Below, piece by piece: positions 1-9,102 of a stretch of DNA of 64,000 bases. A model generated the notes under the pieces. The model worked only from the letters and a program-made list of their open reading frames with translations, was not told the origin of the DNA and ran no database searches. Source of the stretch: DATFVJ01 sp963851085 (GTDB lineage: Bacteria > Actinomycetota > Actinomycetes > Streptosporangiales > Streptosporangiaceae); assembly GCA_963851085.1 (NCBI GenBank), contig CAWKNX010000016.1, forward strand, positions 186,001 to 250,000, written 5' to 3'. How positions within the stretch are numbered: the first letter of the stretch is position 1; the number at the start of each line of letters is the position of its first letter. The position numbers and the translations under genes were made by a program.

Positions 1-3000
1 CGAGCAGCACGCGGGCGAGGGCAAGCCGCTGCCGCTGCCCTCCGGAGAGCCGGGCGCCGTACTCGCCGACCAGCGTGTCAAGCCCGTCCGGCAGGCTGTC
101 GGCCCAGTCGAGCAGCCGGGCGCGGCGCAGTGCGTCCCGCAGTTCCCCGGCGTCGGCGCCTGGCCGGGCGAGCCTCAGGTTCTCCGCGAGGGTGGAGTCG
201 AAGATGTGCGCGTCCTGCGCGCACAGGCCGATGATCGTGCGGACGGTATCGCCGGGGAGGGTGGTGATGTCAACCCCGCCGAGGGTGACCGTGCCTCCCG
301 AGGGGTCGAGGAAGCGCAGCAACACCATGGCCAGCGTGGTCTTGCCTGATCCGCTCGGCCCCGTGATCGCGACCCGCCGGCCCGCGGGCACCTCAAGGCT
401 GATGCCGCGCAGCACGTCAGGTCCGTTGCGCCGCCACGCGGCGGTCAGCCCGTCGATCCGGAGGTCGTAGGGCGGCCCAAGTCGCTTGGGTACACGGGCG
501 GGCGCTGCGCCTGCAGCGCTCGTGGCGGCTGGGTCTTCGGCGGCTGCGTCTTCCGCCGTGTCCGGTGCGACGTCTTTCACGACGTCAGGCGCGGAGAGCA
601 CGCCCGCCACCCGCGCCGCCGCCGACCGGAGCCGCGGTATCTGCTGCGCTGCGGGCGCAAGACCGGAGAAGACCTCGTGCGTGGCGAGCGGTACGAGCAC
701 GACCACCGCCAGGACCGCGCCTGGCAGCGCGCCGGACCGCACCGCGCCGACGCCGAGGAAAAGGCTGCCCCACACCGCGGCCCCGGCGGCGAGAGACGCG
801 ACCGCGGCACCGGTTCCCCTGCCGAGTCCCGAACGGCTCTCGTTGCGTGACACGGCCAGATCGGCTGCGGACACCTGCAGGAGTGCCGCGTCCTGTGCGC
901 CGAATGCGACAAGCTCGCCAGCGCCACGGAGCAGATCGAGTGACACGGCGGCAAGCTCGCCGCGCCGGGGCGTGACCTGGCGCTCGGCCCGGCGGGCGAC
1001 GAGGCTGGCGATCCAGGGCGCGAGCAGCGCGGCCGCAAGCAGGCTGACGGCGACGACAGCGCCCGCTCCTGGCAGCAGCGCTGCCAGGAGCACGACGGTC
1101 GCAGTGCCCACCGCGCCCGCGACCAGGTATGGCAACAGCACCCGCAACCAGCGGTCGGCGAGACTGTCGATATCGGCGACAAGGCGGCTGACGAGGTCTC
1201 CGGATCGCAGCGCCGCAAGCCCTGCGGGCGCGAGCCGCTCCAGGCGGCTGTAAGCGGCCACCCGCAGACCGGCAAGGAAACGCAGCGCCGCGTCGTGCCC
1301 GGCCAGGCGCTCGCCATAACGGAACACACCTCGCCCAATCCCGAACGCCCGTACGGCGGTGATGGCTACCATCAGCGCGAGCACCGGCGGGTGCTGTGCC
1401 GCACGAGAGATCAGCCAGGCGGCCGTGCCGGTGAGCCCGATGGCGCAGGCCGCGGCGAGGGTCCCAGCGAGCGCGGCGAGCGCCAGCCGCCACACGGCAC
1501 GCCCGTCACCCCGAAGCCGCACCCCAGCGCGGTGCCGCCGCGCGGACCTGGCCACCGGACCCGGGGCGCCCACATCTCCCATGGCCCGGCGCCGCGTCCG
1601 ACGCGCGGGCACAGGCGCCATCACGCCGGCACCGCCGGGCTCGCGGTGACGGGGACTGGCGGTGACGGGACCAGCGGTGACGGGACCAGCGGTCACCGGA
1701 CCAGCGGTCACCGGACCAGCGTCGTGGCTGAGCTCGACCACACGGCCCGCGGCGGCAAGCGCCGCAGGCTTGTGCGTCACCACGAGCACGGCGTGGCCGG
1801 CCGCGGCGAGGCCGCGAAGCGTCTCAAGGATCCGCGCCTCGGCAGGAGGGTCCAGCCCGGCGGTGGGTTCGTCGAGCAGCAGCACGGGCCGGACGCGGCC
1901 ATCAGGCCCTGGCAGCAGGGCGCGGGCCAGCGCCACCCTTCTGCGCTGCCCGGCAGAAAGCCCGCTGCCGCGTTCACCGACTTGTGTATCGGGCGCGACG
2001 TCGTCGAGCGCGGCGGCGCCCGCCGCCGCGACCACCACCTCGTCCGGGGCATCGGGCCAACCGAGCCTGATGTTGCTCGCCACCGTCCCGCCGAAAAGGA
2101 CGGGATCCTGTGGCAGCCAGCCGACGCGGGAACGCCAGCCGTCCAGGTCGATCCTGCTCAGGTCGGACTCGCCAGCCGGCCCCTGGACGAGCACACGGCC
2201 CGCCGACGGCTGGACGAAACCGAGCAGCACGGATACCAGGGTCGACTTGCCGCAGCCGCTCGGCCCCGCCAGCGCGACGATCTCCCCGCGGTTGAGCGTA
2301 AGCCGGACCAGGTCCGGTGCGGATTCGGTGCGGCCCGGGTGGCACACGCTGACGTCCTGGACCCTGATGGCCAGCGGGTCCGGCGCGGGCGGCGGATCAC
2401 GCCCGGGCGGCGGTACTGGCCCGACGGCGTGGCCGGCACCACGGACCCCACGGACCTCATAGAGATCACGGGCACCACGAAGATTATGGCCACCACGATG
2501 ACCGCGGACACCACGAAGACTACGAGCACTACGGAGATCATGAATAGTACGAAGACTACGGAAACCACTGGAATCGCGGGTATCACGGGCGCTGCCAGTA
2601 CCCTCAGCACCCTCAGCACCCTCAGCACCCTCAGCACCCTCAGCACCCTCAGCACCCTCAGCACCCTCAGCACCCTCAGCACCCTCAGCACTGGCAGCAC
2701 TGGCAGCACTCTCGGCAGGACTGGCAGCACTGGCAGCGTCGTCGGCAGGACCAGCAGCACTGGCAGCGTCGTCGGCAGGACCAGCAGCGCCGACAACAGC
2801 GACGCCGGTGGCAGCACCTGCGGCGAGGTGCGCACCGGCAGCCCCGTGCGCACTAGCCCCGTGCGCACCCGCAGCCCCGTGCGCGCCGCATGCGCTGGCG
2901 GCAGGACCGTCAGCGGCGCCGACGGCGTCAGCTTCGGCAGCGGTGTGGACCGGGGTCTCGAGCACCCCGAACACCTCGGTCACCGCCGTGAGGCCGTCCG

Positions 3001-3904
3001 CACTCGCATGGAACTGCGCGGCGGCCTGGCGGAGCGGCAGGTAGGCCTCGGGCGCCAGGATCAGGACGAACAACCCGGTACGCAGATCCAGGTGGCCGTA
3101 GACGAGGCGCAGCCCGATGCCGACAGCGACGAGCGCTACCGAGAGTGTGGCGATGAGTTCGAGCACCAGCGAGGAGAGGAACGCGAGCCGCAGCGTGCCC
3201 ATGGTCGCCTGGCGGTAGTCGCCCGTGACCTTCCTGATGGTCTCGGTCTGCGCCTTGGCCCGCCCGAACACCTTCAGTGTAGGCAGCCCGGCCACCACGT
3301 CGAGGAAGTGATGGGACAGCAGGGCAAGGGCCCGCCAGCGGCGCCGGGTGTGCTGCGCGGTCGCCCGCCCGACCAGCGCGCCGAACAGCGGGATCAGCGG
3401 GAGGGTCAGCGCGATCGTAACTCCGGCAAGCACGTCCGCCGACCCGATCTGGACCACCACCACGAGCGGTATCAGCACCGCGAGCACAAGCTGAGGCAGG
3501 TACGCGGCGAAATAACCGTCGAGCGCATCGATGCCGCTGGTCGCGAGCGTCACAAGCTCCCCGGTGCGCTTCCCCGCGAGCCAGCGCGGGCCGAGGGCGA
3601 TCGTGTGGGCGAGCAGGCTGCGGCGCAACGCGGACTTCACGGCCGCCGACGCACGGTAGGAGGACGCCTCCGTGGCCCATGTGATCAGTGCTCGCAGCAC
3701 GAACACGACCGCGAGCGCGGTGAGGGTACCCGTCAGCGCGCTGCGCGGCGTGCCGTCGAGGAACACGCCACTGATCGCCCCGGCCAGCAGTCGCGCCTGC
3801 GTGATGATCAGGACGGCCGCCGCGACGCCGAGCGCGACGAGTACCCCGATGTGGACCGCGGCCTGCCGCGCGTGGCGCAGCAGACGGGGATCCAGCGGTC
3901 TCAT
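1..3904 (-). CDS. cydDC: fused ABC exporter CydDC (C-terminal end beyond the window)
   Basis: One open frame covers both halves of the heterodimeric ABC exporter needed for cytochrome bd assembly. Residues 1-320 are the CydD membrane domain (FVLILAPEAYLPLR near its end). A low-complexity linker covers about 320-500. The first nucleotide-binding domain follows, with Walker A GPSGCGKST near 2260, signature LSAGQ near 1955 and Walker B VLLLDEPTAGLD near 1885. A second linker of AGPVT repeats leads to the CydC membrane domain (AVRAFGIGRGVFRYGERLAG near 1310-1370). The second Walker A GPSGSGKTT lies near 345 and LSGGQ near 40, so only the last Walker B and tail lie off the left edge. The ATG overlaps the cydB stop (ATGA). 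Fused CydDC is known in Streptomyces, but about 1300 residues are already visible here, more than I expect for the family, because of the linkers. Confidence 0.93.
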   Translation of the reverse strand, partial: MRPLDPRLLRHARQAAVHIGVLVALGVAAAVLIITQARLLAGAISGVFLDGTPRSALTGTLTALAVVFVLRALITWATEASSYRASAAVKSALRRSLLAHTIALGPRWLAGKRTGELVTLATSGIDALDGYFAAYLPQLVLAVLIPLVVVVQIGSADVLAGVTIALTLPLIPLFGALVGRATAQHTRRRWRALALLSHHFLDVVAGLPTLKVFGRAKAQTETIRKVTGDYRQATMGTLRLAFLSSLVLELIATLSVALVAVGIGLRLVYGHLDLRTGLFVLILAPEAYLPLRQAAAQFHASADGLTAVTEVFGVLETPVHTAAEADAVGAADGPAASACGAHGAAGAHGASAHGAAGAHLAAGAATGVAVVGAAGPADDAASAAGPADDAASAASPAESAASAASAEGAEGAEGAEGAEGAEGAEGAEGAEGAEGTGSARDTRDSSGFRSLRTIHDLRSARSLRGVRGHRGGHNLRGARDLYEVRGVRGAGHAVGPVPPPGRDPPPAPDPLAIRVQDVSVCHPGRTESAPDLVRLTLNRGEIVALAGPSGCGKSTLVSVLLGFVQPSAGRVLVQGPAGESDLSRIDLDGWRSRVGWLPQDPVLFGGTVASNIRLGWPDAPDEVVVAAAGAAALDDVAPDTQVGERGSGLSAGQRRRVALARALLPGPDGRVRPVLLLDEPTAGLDPPAEARILETLRGLAAAGHAVLVVTHKPAALAAAGRVVELSHDAGPVTAGPVTAGPVTAGPVTASPRHREPGGAGVMAPVPARRTRRRAMGDVGAPGPVARSARRHRAGVRLRGDGRAVWRLALAALAGTLAAACAIGLTGTAAWLISRAAQHPPVLALMVAITAVRAFGIGRGVFRYGERLAGHDAALRFLAGLRVAAYSRLERLAPAGLAALRSGDLVSRLVADIDSLADRWLRVLLPYLVAGAVGTATVVLLAALLPGAGAVVAVSLLAAALLAPWIASLVARRAERQVTPRRGELAAVSLDLLRGAGELVAFGAQDAALLQVSAADLAVSRNESRSGLGRGTGAAVASLAAGAAVWGSLFLGVGAVRSGALPGAVLAVVVLVPLATHEVFSGLAPAAQQIPRLRSAAARVAGVLSAPDVVKDVAPDTAEDAAAEDPAATSAAGAAPARVPKRLGPPYDLRIDGLTAAWRRNGPDVLRGISLEVPAGRRVAITGPSGSGKTTLAMVLLRFLDPSGGTVTLGGVDITTLPGDTVRTIIGLCAQDAHIFDSTLAENLRLARPGADAGELRDALRRARLLDWADSLPDGLDTLVGEYGARLSGGQRQRLALARVLL
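1661..1720. repeat. four 15-bp tandem repeats inside cydDC
   Basis: Two copies of GGTGACGGGACCAGC are followed by two of GGTCACCGGACCAGC, with a degenerate fifth unit to the left. They encode AGPVT pentapeptides at the junction between the CydD and CydC halves of the fusion. They look like an expanded inter-domain linker. Confidence 0.9.
2601..2690. repeat. ten perfect 9-bp tandem repeats inside cydDC
   Basis: The unit CCCTCAGCA is repeated ten times without error. On the coding strand it encodes an Ala-Glu-Gly tripeptide tract in the linker between the CydD membrane domain and its ATPase domain. Nine base pairs is a multiple of three, so copy-number change would alter linker length without breaking the frame. 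Degenerate units (CTGGCAGCA and similar) continue to about 2800. Confidence 0.95.
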
Positions 3905-4971
3905 CGAGCCGTCTCGACCTGGCCAGCAGAGCCGGTCGGCCCTCCCGGATGCTCGGCCTGGGGCACCGAGCCGGCAATGTCCCCGGTGCCGATCCGCTTG
4001 CGGAAGACCCAGTACGTCCAGCCCTGGTACAGCAGGACGAGCGGCAGGAAGATCACGGCGACAACGGTCATGACCGCGAGCGTCTTGGCCGTCGCGGACG
4101 CGTTGGCGACTGTCAGGCTGTAGGCGGTGTTGATGGTAGACGGCAGGACGTCCGGATACAGGGCCACGAACAACGAGGCGGTGGCCGCCGCTATCGCTAT
4201 CGCCGTGCCCGTGAACGCATAGCCCTCGCGCCTGAACTGATTCGCCGCCACCCCGGCGGCAAGAGCCACGGCGGCCACCGCGGCGATCAGCGCGCTCACC
4301 ACGCCACCGTAACTGAACTGCGTCCAGCTCAAGAAGCCGCCCGCGAACACGACGGCCACGATGCCGGTCCTGGCCGCGAGCGCCCTCGCGCGTGCCCTGA
4401 CGTCACCGTTGGTCTTGAGTGACAGAAAGATCGCGCCGTGCGTGACGAAGAGCGCCAGTGTGGTGAGACCGCCGAGCAGCGCGTACGGGTTCAGCAAGTC
4501 GAAGAAGGAGCCGGCGTAGTTGCCTGCGGCATTCAACCGGATGCCGCGCACGATGTTGCCGAACGCCACTCCCCACAAGATCGCGGGCAGCAGCGAACCG
4601 AAGAAGATCGCGCTGTCCCAGCCGCGGCGCCACCGGACCCCGGCACGCTTTCCCCGGTACTCGAACGCGACGCCGCGCACGATCAGTGCGACCAGGACGA
4701 GCAGCAACGGCAGGTAGAAGGCGCTGAACATCGAGGCGTACCAGGCGGGAAAGGCGGCGAAGGTGGCGAAGGTGGCGCCGCCCGCGGTGAGCAGCCACAC
4801 TTCGGTGCCGTCCCAGACGGGGCCAATAGTGTTGATCAGCACACGCCGGGTCGTCTCGTCACGGCCGAGCACGGGCAGCAGGATGCCGACACCGAAGTCG
4901 AAGCCCGCCAGCACGAAGTAGCCCGTCCACAGCGTGGCGATGGCGATGAACCAGAGGTCGCTGAGGTGCAC
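3901..4971 (-). CDS. cydB: cytochrome bd ubiquinol oxidase subunit II
   Basis: A 356-residue multi-pass membrane protein of normal CydB length. It opens with WFIAIATLWTGYFVLAGFDF, the family's N-terminal signature, and contains GPVWDGTEVWLLTAGGATFA, another conserved CydB block. CydB is the second subunit of the quinol-oxidising, oxygen-reducing bd terminal oxidase. The start is GTG, with GGGAGGAG about seven bases upstream. It lies 24 bp downstream of cydA and overlaps cydDC by 4 bp, so cydA-cydB-cydDC is one transcription unit. The gene looks intact even though its partner cydA does not. Confidence 0.95.
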   Translation of the reverse strand: MHLSDLWFIAIATLWTGYFVLAGFDFGVGILLPVLGRDETTRRVLINTIGPVWDGTEVWLLTAGGATFATFAAFPAWYASMFSAFYLPLLLVLVALIVRGVAFEYRGKRAGVRWRRGWDSAIFFGSLLPAILWGVAFGNIVRGIRLNAAGNYAGSFFDLLNPYALLGGLTTLALFVTHGAIFLSLKTNGDVRARARALAARTGIVAVVFAGGFLSWTQFSYGGVVSALIAAVAAVALAAGVAANQFRREGYAFTGTAIAIAAATASLFVALYPDVLPSTINTAYSLTVANASATAKTLAVMTVVAVIFLPLVLLYQGWTYWVFRKRIGTGDIAGSVPQAEHPGGPTGSAGQVETAR

Positions 4972-4995
4972 GGTGACTCCTCCCGTCTGCGTCAG

Positions 4996-6045
4996 TCAGT
5001 AGGCGAAGGCAAGGGGTTTGTCCTCCTCGCTTCCGCCAGGGGGCGTCTGGGGTTCGTCTTGAAGACCCGCCCTCGCGTATTTGATCAACAATCCGACCTC
5101 GATCACGGCTAGCCCGCCGTAGAGCAGCGTCAGCACGATCAGTGAGGCTGCCACCATCCCCGCCGAGCCCGCAGATACTCCGGCAGCGGTCTTCATCTGC
5201 CCGAACACGATCCACGGCTGCCGGCCCATCTCGGTGAAGATCCAGCCGAACGAGTTGGCGACCAGTGGCAGCAGTGGCAGCGCGATAACCGACCACAGCA
5301 GCCAGCGCGACCTCGGCGCTCGGCCGCGGCGCATCGCCCACAGGACGAGAGCCACCAGGGCAGCGAGCATGCCAACGCCGATCATCAGCCGGAAGCTCCA
5401 GTACGTCACGGGATGTCGGCGGGTAGGAGCCGGGCCCATAGATCTGGCTGTAGCGGGCCTCCAGGTTGTCGATGCCGTCGACCCTGCCGCTGAAGCTGCC
5501 TGTCGCCAGGAAGGACAGCAGCCCGGGTACCCGGACGGAGTAAACAGTTCCGCGCGGCGGGTCACCGGGTTGTAGTGGAAACCGACCGGGTGCTGCATCC
5601 AGGAGTTGGCGGCAAGGATGAAATATGCCGACGCGGCCGTGCCAAACGCGACGATCCAGATAGTGGCGAGGTGTATCCGCCTGGAAAGCCGATCCCAGCC
5701 GAATATCCACAGGCCGAGGAACGTGGATTCGAGGAAAAACGCCAGCAGTGCTTCGATCGCGAGCGGCGCACCGAATATGTCGCCCACGAACCGTGAGTAG
5801 GCGGACCAATTCATGCCGAACTGGAATTCCTGGACAATTCCTGTGACCACGCCCATGGCGAAGTTGATCAGGAACAGTTTGCCGTAGAACCTGGTCAGCT
5901 TGAGCCAGCGGTCATGGCCAGTGCGGAACCATGCGGTCTGGAACCCGGCCACAAGAAACGCGAGGCCGATCGTAATCGGCACGAAGAGGAAGTGGTAGAC
6001 CGTCGTGATCCCGAACTGCCAGCGGGACAGGTCGAGTAGGTTCAC
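4996..6045 (-). pseudogene. cydA: cytochrome bd subunit I, internally deleted
   Basis: The first about 155 residues are a normal CydA start (MNLLDLSRWQFGITTVYHFL, with the conserved His). After NPVTRRAEL (about 5545) the frame continues as nonsense. The other frame instead reads VPGLLSFLATGSFSGRVDGI and YGPGSYPP, the late Q-loop, down to about 5425. The original frame then resumes at PVTYWSFRLMIG and keeps GRQPW to the stop. So roughly 105-110 residues are missing, including the helix with the b558 His ligand and the GKxxxxxQPxK quinol segment. Two shifts cancel, so the 349-codon frame stays open. Actinobacterial CydA is normally about 470-520 residues. RBS AGGAGGG lies upstream of the ATG. 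The cause could be a real pseudogene or an assembly fault. Confidence 0.8.
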
Positions 6046-6098
6046 CTGCGGACAACCCTCCTGTCGCTATTCGCAGTTACGCCGCTACCTCCTGTTAT

Positions 6099-6800
6099 TC
6101 ACCACTGACCTGCTCGTGCACACCGGATTTCGCCGTCTGCTCGGTTCACGAGCAGCCGTGCGTGCCGCGGACGGCATTGGAATGAGCCTGGCAACCGGCC
6201 CGTGCTTCCGGAAGGTGACCTTCGGCCCGACCCGGCGGGACCAACGGCCGGCACGTGCGGGCGAACCCCCGGCGCGTCAGCGCCGCGGCCGCGGGTACGC
6301 GGCGGCGCCGGGTGGGGTGTCGGCGAGTGCGTCGATCGCTGCGTGAGTTCACCCAACGCGGGCAGCGCCGCGAACAGAGCGTACTGGCGTTCTGCGGGCA
6401 GGGTGGCGAGTGCGGCGTGCAGGATCCCGGCGTTGGCGGCTTGCCAGTTGCGCACGGCTTGGGCGCCGGCGCTTGTGAGCCGCAGGGAGACGGCACGGCG
6501 GTCGCGGCCACCTCTGGAGCGGGTGATCATGCCGTGGGATACCAGCCCGTTCACCAAGGTAGTGACCGAGTTGGGGGCCAGGCGGAGAGTGCGGGCCAGC
6601 TCGCTGGGCCGGGCGCCTGCGCGTTCGGCCAGGCAGGACAGCAACTCCAGCTGGGCGACGGCCAGCGGGTTGGCTGGGTCGGCGGCGCGGGCGGCGCGGC
6701 GCATCGCGCGGCGCAACTGTGCGATCAGTTCGGCCAGCGCGGTTTCCGGCCCAGGGCCGTTGGCGTCGCCGGGCAGCGGCCACCGCGGAGCCAGGTTCAC
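6099..6800 (-). CDS. MarR-family transcriptional regulator
   Basis: The middle of the frame is a MarR winged helix-turn-helix: LAVAQLELLSCLAERAGARP, then RTLRLAPNSVTTLVNGLVSH, then the wing RSRGGRDRRAVSLRLT. I place the start at GTG 6800 because the frame upstream looks like run-on from the neighbouring MFS gene; no strong RBS is visible. About 75 residues after GELTQRSTHS are Pro/Arg-rich and unlike MarR proteins, so the natural end may have been lost to a frame change. MarR proteins commonly repress an adjacent efflux gene, and the decayed MFS gene immediately upstream fits. Confidence 0.7.
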   Translation of the reverse strand: MNLAPRWPLPGDANGPGPETALAELIAQLRRAMRRAARAADPANPLAVAQLELLSCLAERAGARPSELARTLRLAPNSVTTLVNGLVSHGMITRSRGGRDRRAVSLRLTSAGAQAVRNWQAANAGILHAALATLPAERQYALFAALPALGELTQRSTHSPTPHPAPPRTRGRGADAPGVRPHVPAVGPAGSGRRSPSGSTGRLPGSFQCRPRHARLLVNRADGEIRCARAGQW

Positions 6801-6834
6801 CGGCGCGCGCGGAAAGGCGCGCGGGTATCGATCC

Positions 6835-8053
6835 CGTGATCGCCGTGTTGTTCGCCGGGATGAAGACTCCCAGGCCCAGGCCCAGGCCAAGCGCCGCGAG
6901 CAGCGGCACAGCGGCGGCAGAGCCGGGCGCCAGCATCAACGCGCCGCACGCCGCCGCGCAGGCCAGACCCGACGTCATACAACGCCGACGGGTGCTCCAG
7001 CCCACCGGAATGACCTTGCCAGCGGTCAGCGCGGCCAGGGCGAACCCCGCAGGCAGCGCGGTGAGCATCAGCCCGGCATCCGCCGCAGGTGATCCGCGTG
7101 CGGCGAACAACTGCGGGAACAGCACCAGCGGCCCGAAAAACACCAGGTAGCCGCAGCACGCTCCGACCAGCCCCGCCCCGCCCCGACTGGCGCGCGGCCG
7201 AGCACCGACATATCGACGAGCGGGCAGCGAGCGCGGCGTTCCCTGGCGACGAACCCCGCCCCGGCCGCCGCCGAGACACTGGCGAGCGCGGGTATGGCAC
7301 CGTCCGGCATGGCCAGCCCGGACAAGCCGGAGATCGCGAGCAGCAGCGTCGCCGTGCACACACCGATCAGCGCGAGCCCGGCCCAATCGAATCCCGCTGC
7401 CGGGCTGCGCGCACGGGTTCGCGGCAGGAGGTAGCGGCCGCGAAGGCGACGCACCCGACAGGCACGTTGATCCAAAACACCCACCGCCACCCCACCGGAG
7501 GCCACAAGCATCCCGCCCGCCGTCGGCCCGAGCGCCAGGCCGAGGGCCTGGGCGGCCGCCTGTACCCCGAGCGCCGCCCGCATCCGCGCCCGGGGACGCT
7601 GGTCACCACCAGCGCCACGCTGTTGGCCTGCAACATCGCCGCGCCCACGGCCTGAACCACGCGGAAGGCCACCAGCAAGCCCAGCGTGGGTACGAGACCG
7701 CACACCGCGGACGCGCCGGTGAACACCACGAACCCGTACAGATAGATCAGCTTGCGCCCGGCGGCATCCGCCAGCCGGCCGGCGGGCGCCACCAGCGCGA
7801 CCTAGGCAAGCAGGTAGCCCAGCGACACCCATTGCACGGCCGCCAGAGGAGCGCCGAACTGGCGCTGCAGGGCGGGGAACGTCAGCGTGACAATGCTGGC
7901 GTCCAACTGCCCCATGAAGGCGCCGAAACACACCGTGCCCACCGCCAGCCACGCCGCGTGCCGGTGCTCGCGCACCGGCCGCGGCCGGGCTGGCTCCATC
8001 TGGAGCGCGAACACCCACTCACCGCCCGGGCCACGAGGAGGGTGACGGAGCAT
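6835..8053 (-). pseudogene. decayed DHA2-type MFS efflux transporter
   Basis: Reading across frames rebuilds a drug:H+ antiporter: FMGQLDASIVTLTFPALQRQ, then APAGRLADAAGRKL, WRWVFWINVPVG, FFGPLVLFPQLF and IPANNTAITGSIP. The lesions I see are an in-frame TAG at 7802-7804, frame changes near 7586, 7497, 7427 and 7187, and loss of everything after GSIPARLSA (about 6840), where the MarR gene begins. No single frame holds more than a quarter of the protein. It could be real decay or a run of base-calling errors. The intact 3.9-kb cydDC nearby argues against generally poor sequence. Confidence 0.8.
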
Positions 8054-8443
8054 CGGGTCTCTACGTCAACTAATTCTTTAACAGAAGAAACTGCGTCGAG
8101 GTTAACCTGCCCGCGGTGGTCCCGCCCAATCGATCACTTCGTGGCACACATCGCCGAAATAGCCGCGTGCAGAGCATAGCGGCGGGCCTGTGCGGCACGG
8201 GTCCGGCCAACTTCACCTGTTTCGTCGGTACAGTCGATTAATTCTGCCGCAGAATGTCTCTTCAATCCCAGCACACGGCGCTTTTTCCCATTTGCCACAT
8301 AAGAGAGGTCGTGCATCAACTTTCACATGCTCGGGTACCTGCAGGACAGGGACCGTCGACCTGGGACTAAGGTCCCTGGCGAAGCGGGTGTGATACCGCG
8401 CAAGCTACGTGACGAATTGACTGCAGTCATCGGGAGGTACGGG
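8054..8443. other. intergenic region between decayed MFS gene and CBM48 gene
   Basis: About 390 bp between divergent genes. The part near 8060-8110 is locally AT-richer and could hold the MFS promoter. I see no convincing gene or perfect palindrome. An ATG at 8327 is in frame with the CBM48 gene, but the RBS favours the later start. Confidence 0.4.
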
Positions 8444-8719
8444 ATGCTCAAGCGCTCGGCTATGCGCAACGGAAAGACCCGTGTCACATTCAGCTTGCCG
8501 GCCGACCAGCCGCCTGGAGAGGTGAGCGTGGTGGGTGACTTCAACAACTGGCAGCCGGGACGGCACGAACTCGTGCGCAAGAAGAACGGTGTCCGCAGCG
8601 TCACTGCGGATCTTTCCTCGGGACCGCACCGGTTCCGTTACCTGGCCGCCGACGATGTGTGGTTCGACGAGCCGGCGGCCGACCAGATCGACGACGCCGG
8701 CTCGGTCATCGTGATCTGA
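8444..8719 (+). CDS. small CBM48 (isoamylase early-set) glycogen-recognition protein
   Basis: A 91-residue protein that is almost entirely one carbohydrate-binding module 48 / early-set domain. TRVTFSLPADQPPGEVSVVG runs straight into DFNNWQPG, the typical signature, followed by GPHRFRYLAADDVWFDEP. Family members bind glycogen or starch-like glucans; stand-alone versions have no known catalytic activity. I chose ATG 8444 because GGGAGG lies seven bases upstream. No carbohydrate genes adjoin it; MalQ is 46 kb away. Confidence 0.85.
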   Translation: MLKRSAMRNGKTRVTFSLPADQPPGEVSVVGDFNNWQPGRHELVRKKNGVRSVTADLSSGPHRFRYLAADDVWFDEPAADQIDDAGSVIVI

Positions 8720-8796
8720 GCTGATCAGTGGCTACTCAGAGTCAGTACTTCTCGAGAAAGCGTCCCCTCGCCGCACCCAGTCGCGTGCTCGGTTTG

Positions 8797-8835
8797 TCAC
8801 GTAGCGTAACTCTTGACATCGCGTGCGTTACGTGA
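8797..8835. promoter_or_regulatory. imperfect inverted repeat, possible operator
   Basis: TCACGTAGCG at the left and GCGTTACGTGA at the right form an imperfect inverted repeat. A TTGACA hexamer lies between the arms. It sits in the otherwise empty stretch 8720-9102 between the CBM48 gene and the 3' end of the flavin reductase. No nearby gene start makes its target obvious. Confidence 0.3.
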
Positions 8836-9102
8836 CCAAGGTCCCGAAGCAAAGAGCCGGACGTCCCTGCTCGCCGGCGGCCAAGGCGTGCATCGTGGCT
8901 AAAGGCACCCGCTAGACAAATGGGGCCACTGGGTACCGGGCCGGCCTTCGGGCGTGGCCGGCACGGCGTCCCGGCGAGAAGGAGAGGGAAAGCGCGGCCT
9001 GTGCGGGACCGCCGGAACCTCTGCTTGTACGGCAATATCCGGCTCGCCGCTGGCTGAACCCGGGTCCTGTTGCTAGCGGGTGCCTACACGTGCCCTGTCA
9101 GT

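Noticed and set aside
2601..2690. Tandem repeats considered as a CRISPR array
   Set aside because: Units are 9 bp with no spacers and lie in frame in cydDC. No cas genes are present in the window.
1295..4123. A 942-codon open frame on the plus strand
   Set aside because: It is antisense to cydDC and its start lies inside that gene. Its composition (Arg/Gly/Thr runs) comes from high GC and the repeats.
8742..9035. 97-codon minus-strand frame downstream of the flavin reductase
   Set aside because: No RBS or known motif; Arg/Pro-rich and overlaps the inverted repeat region.
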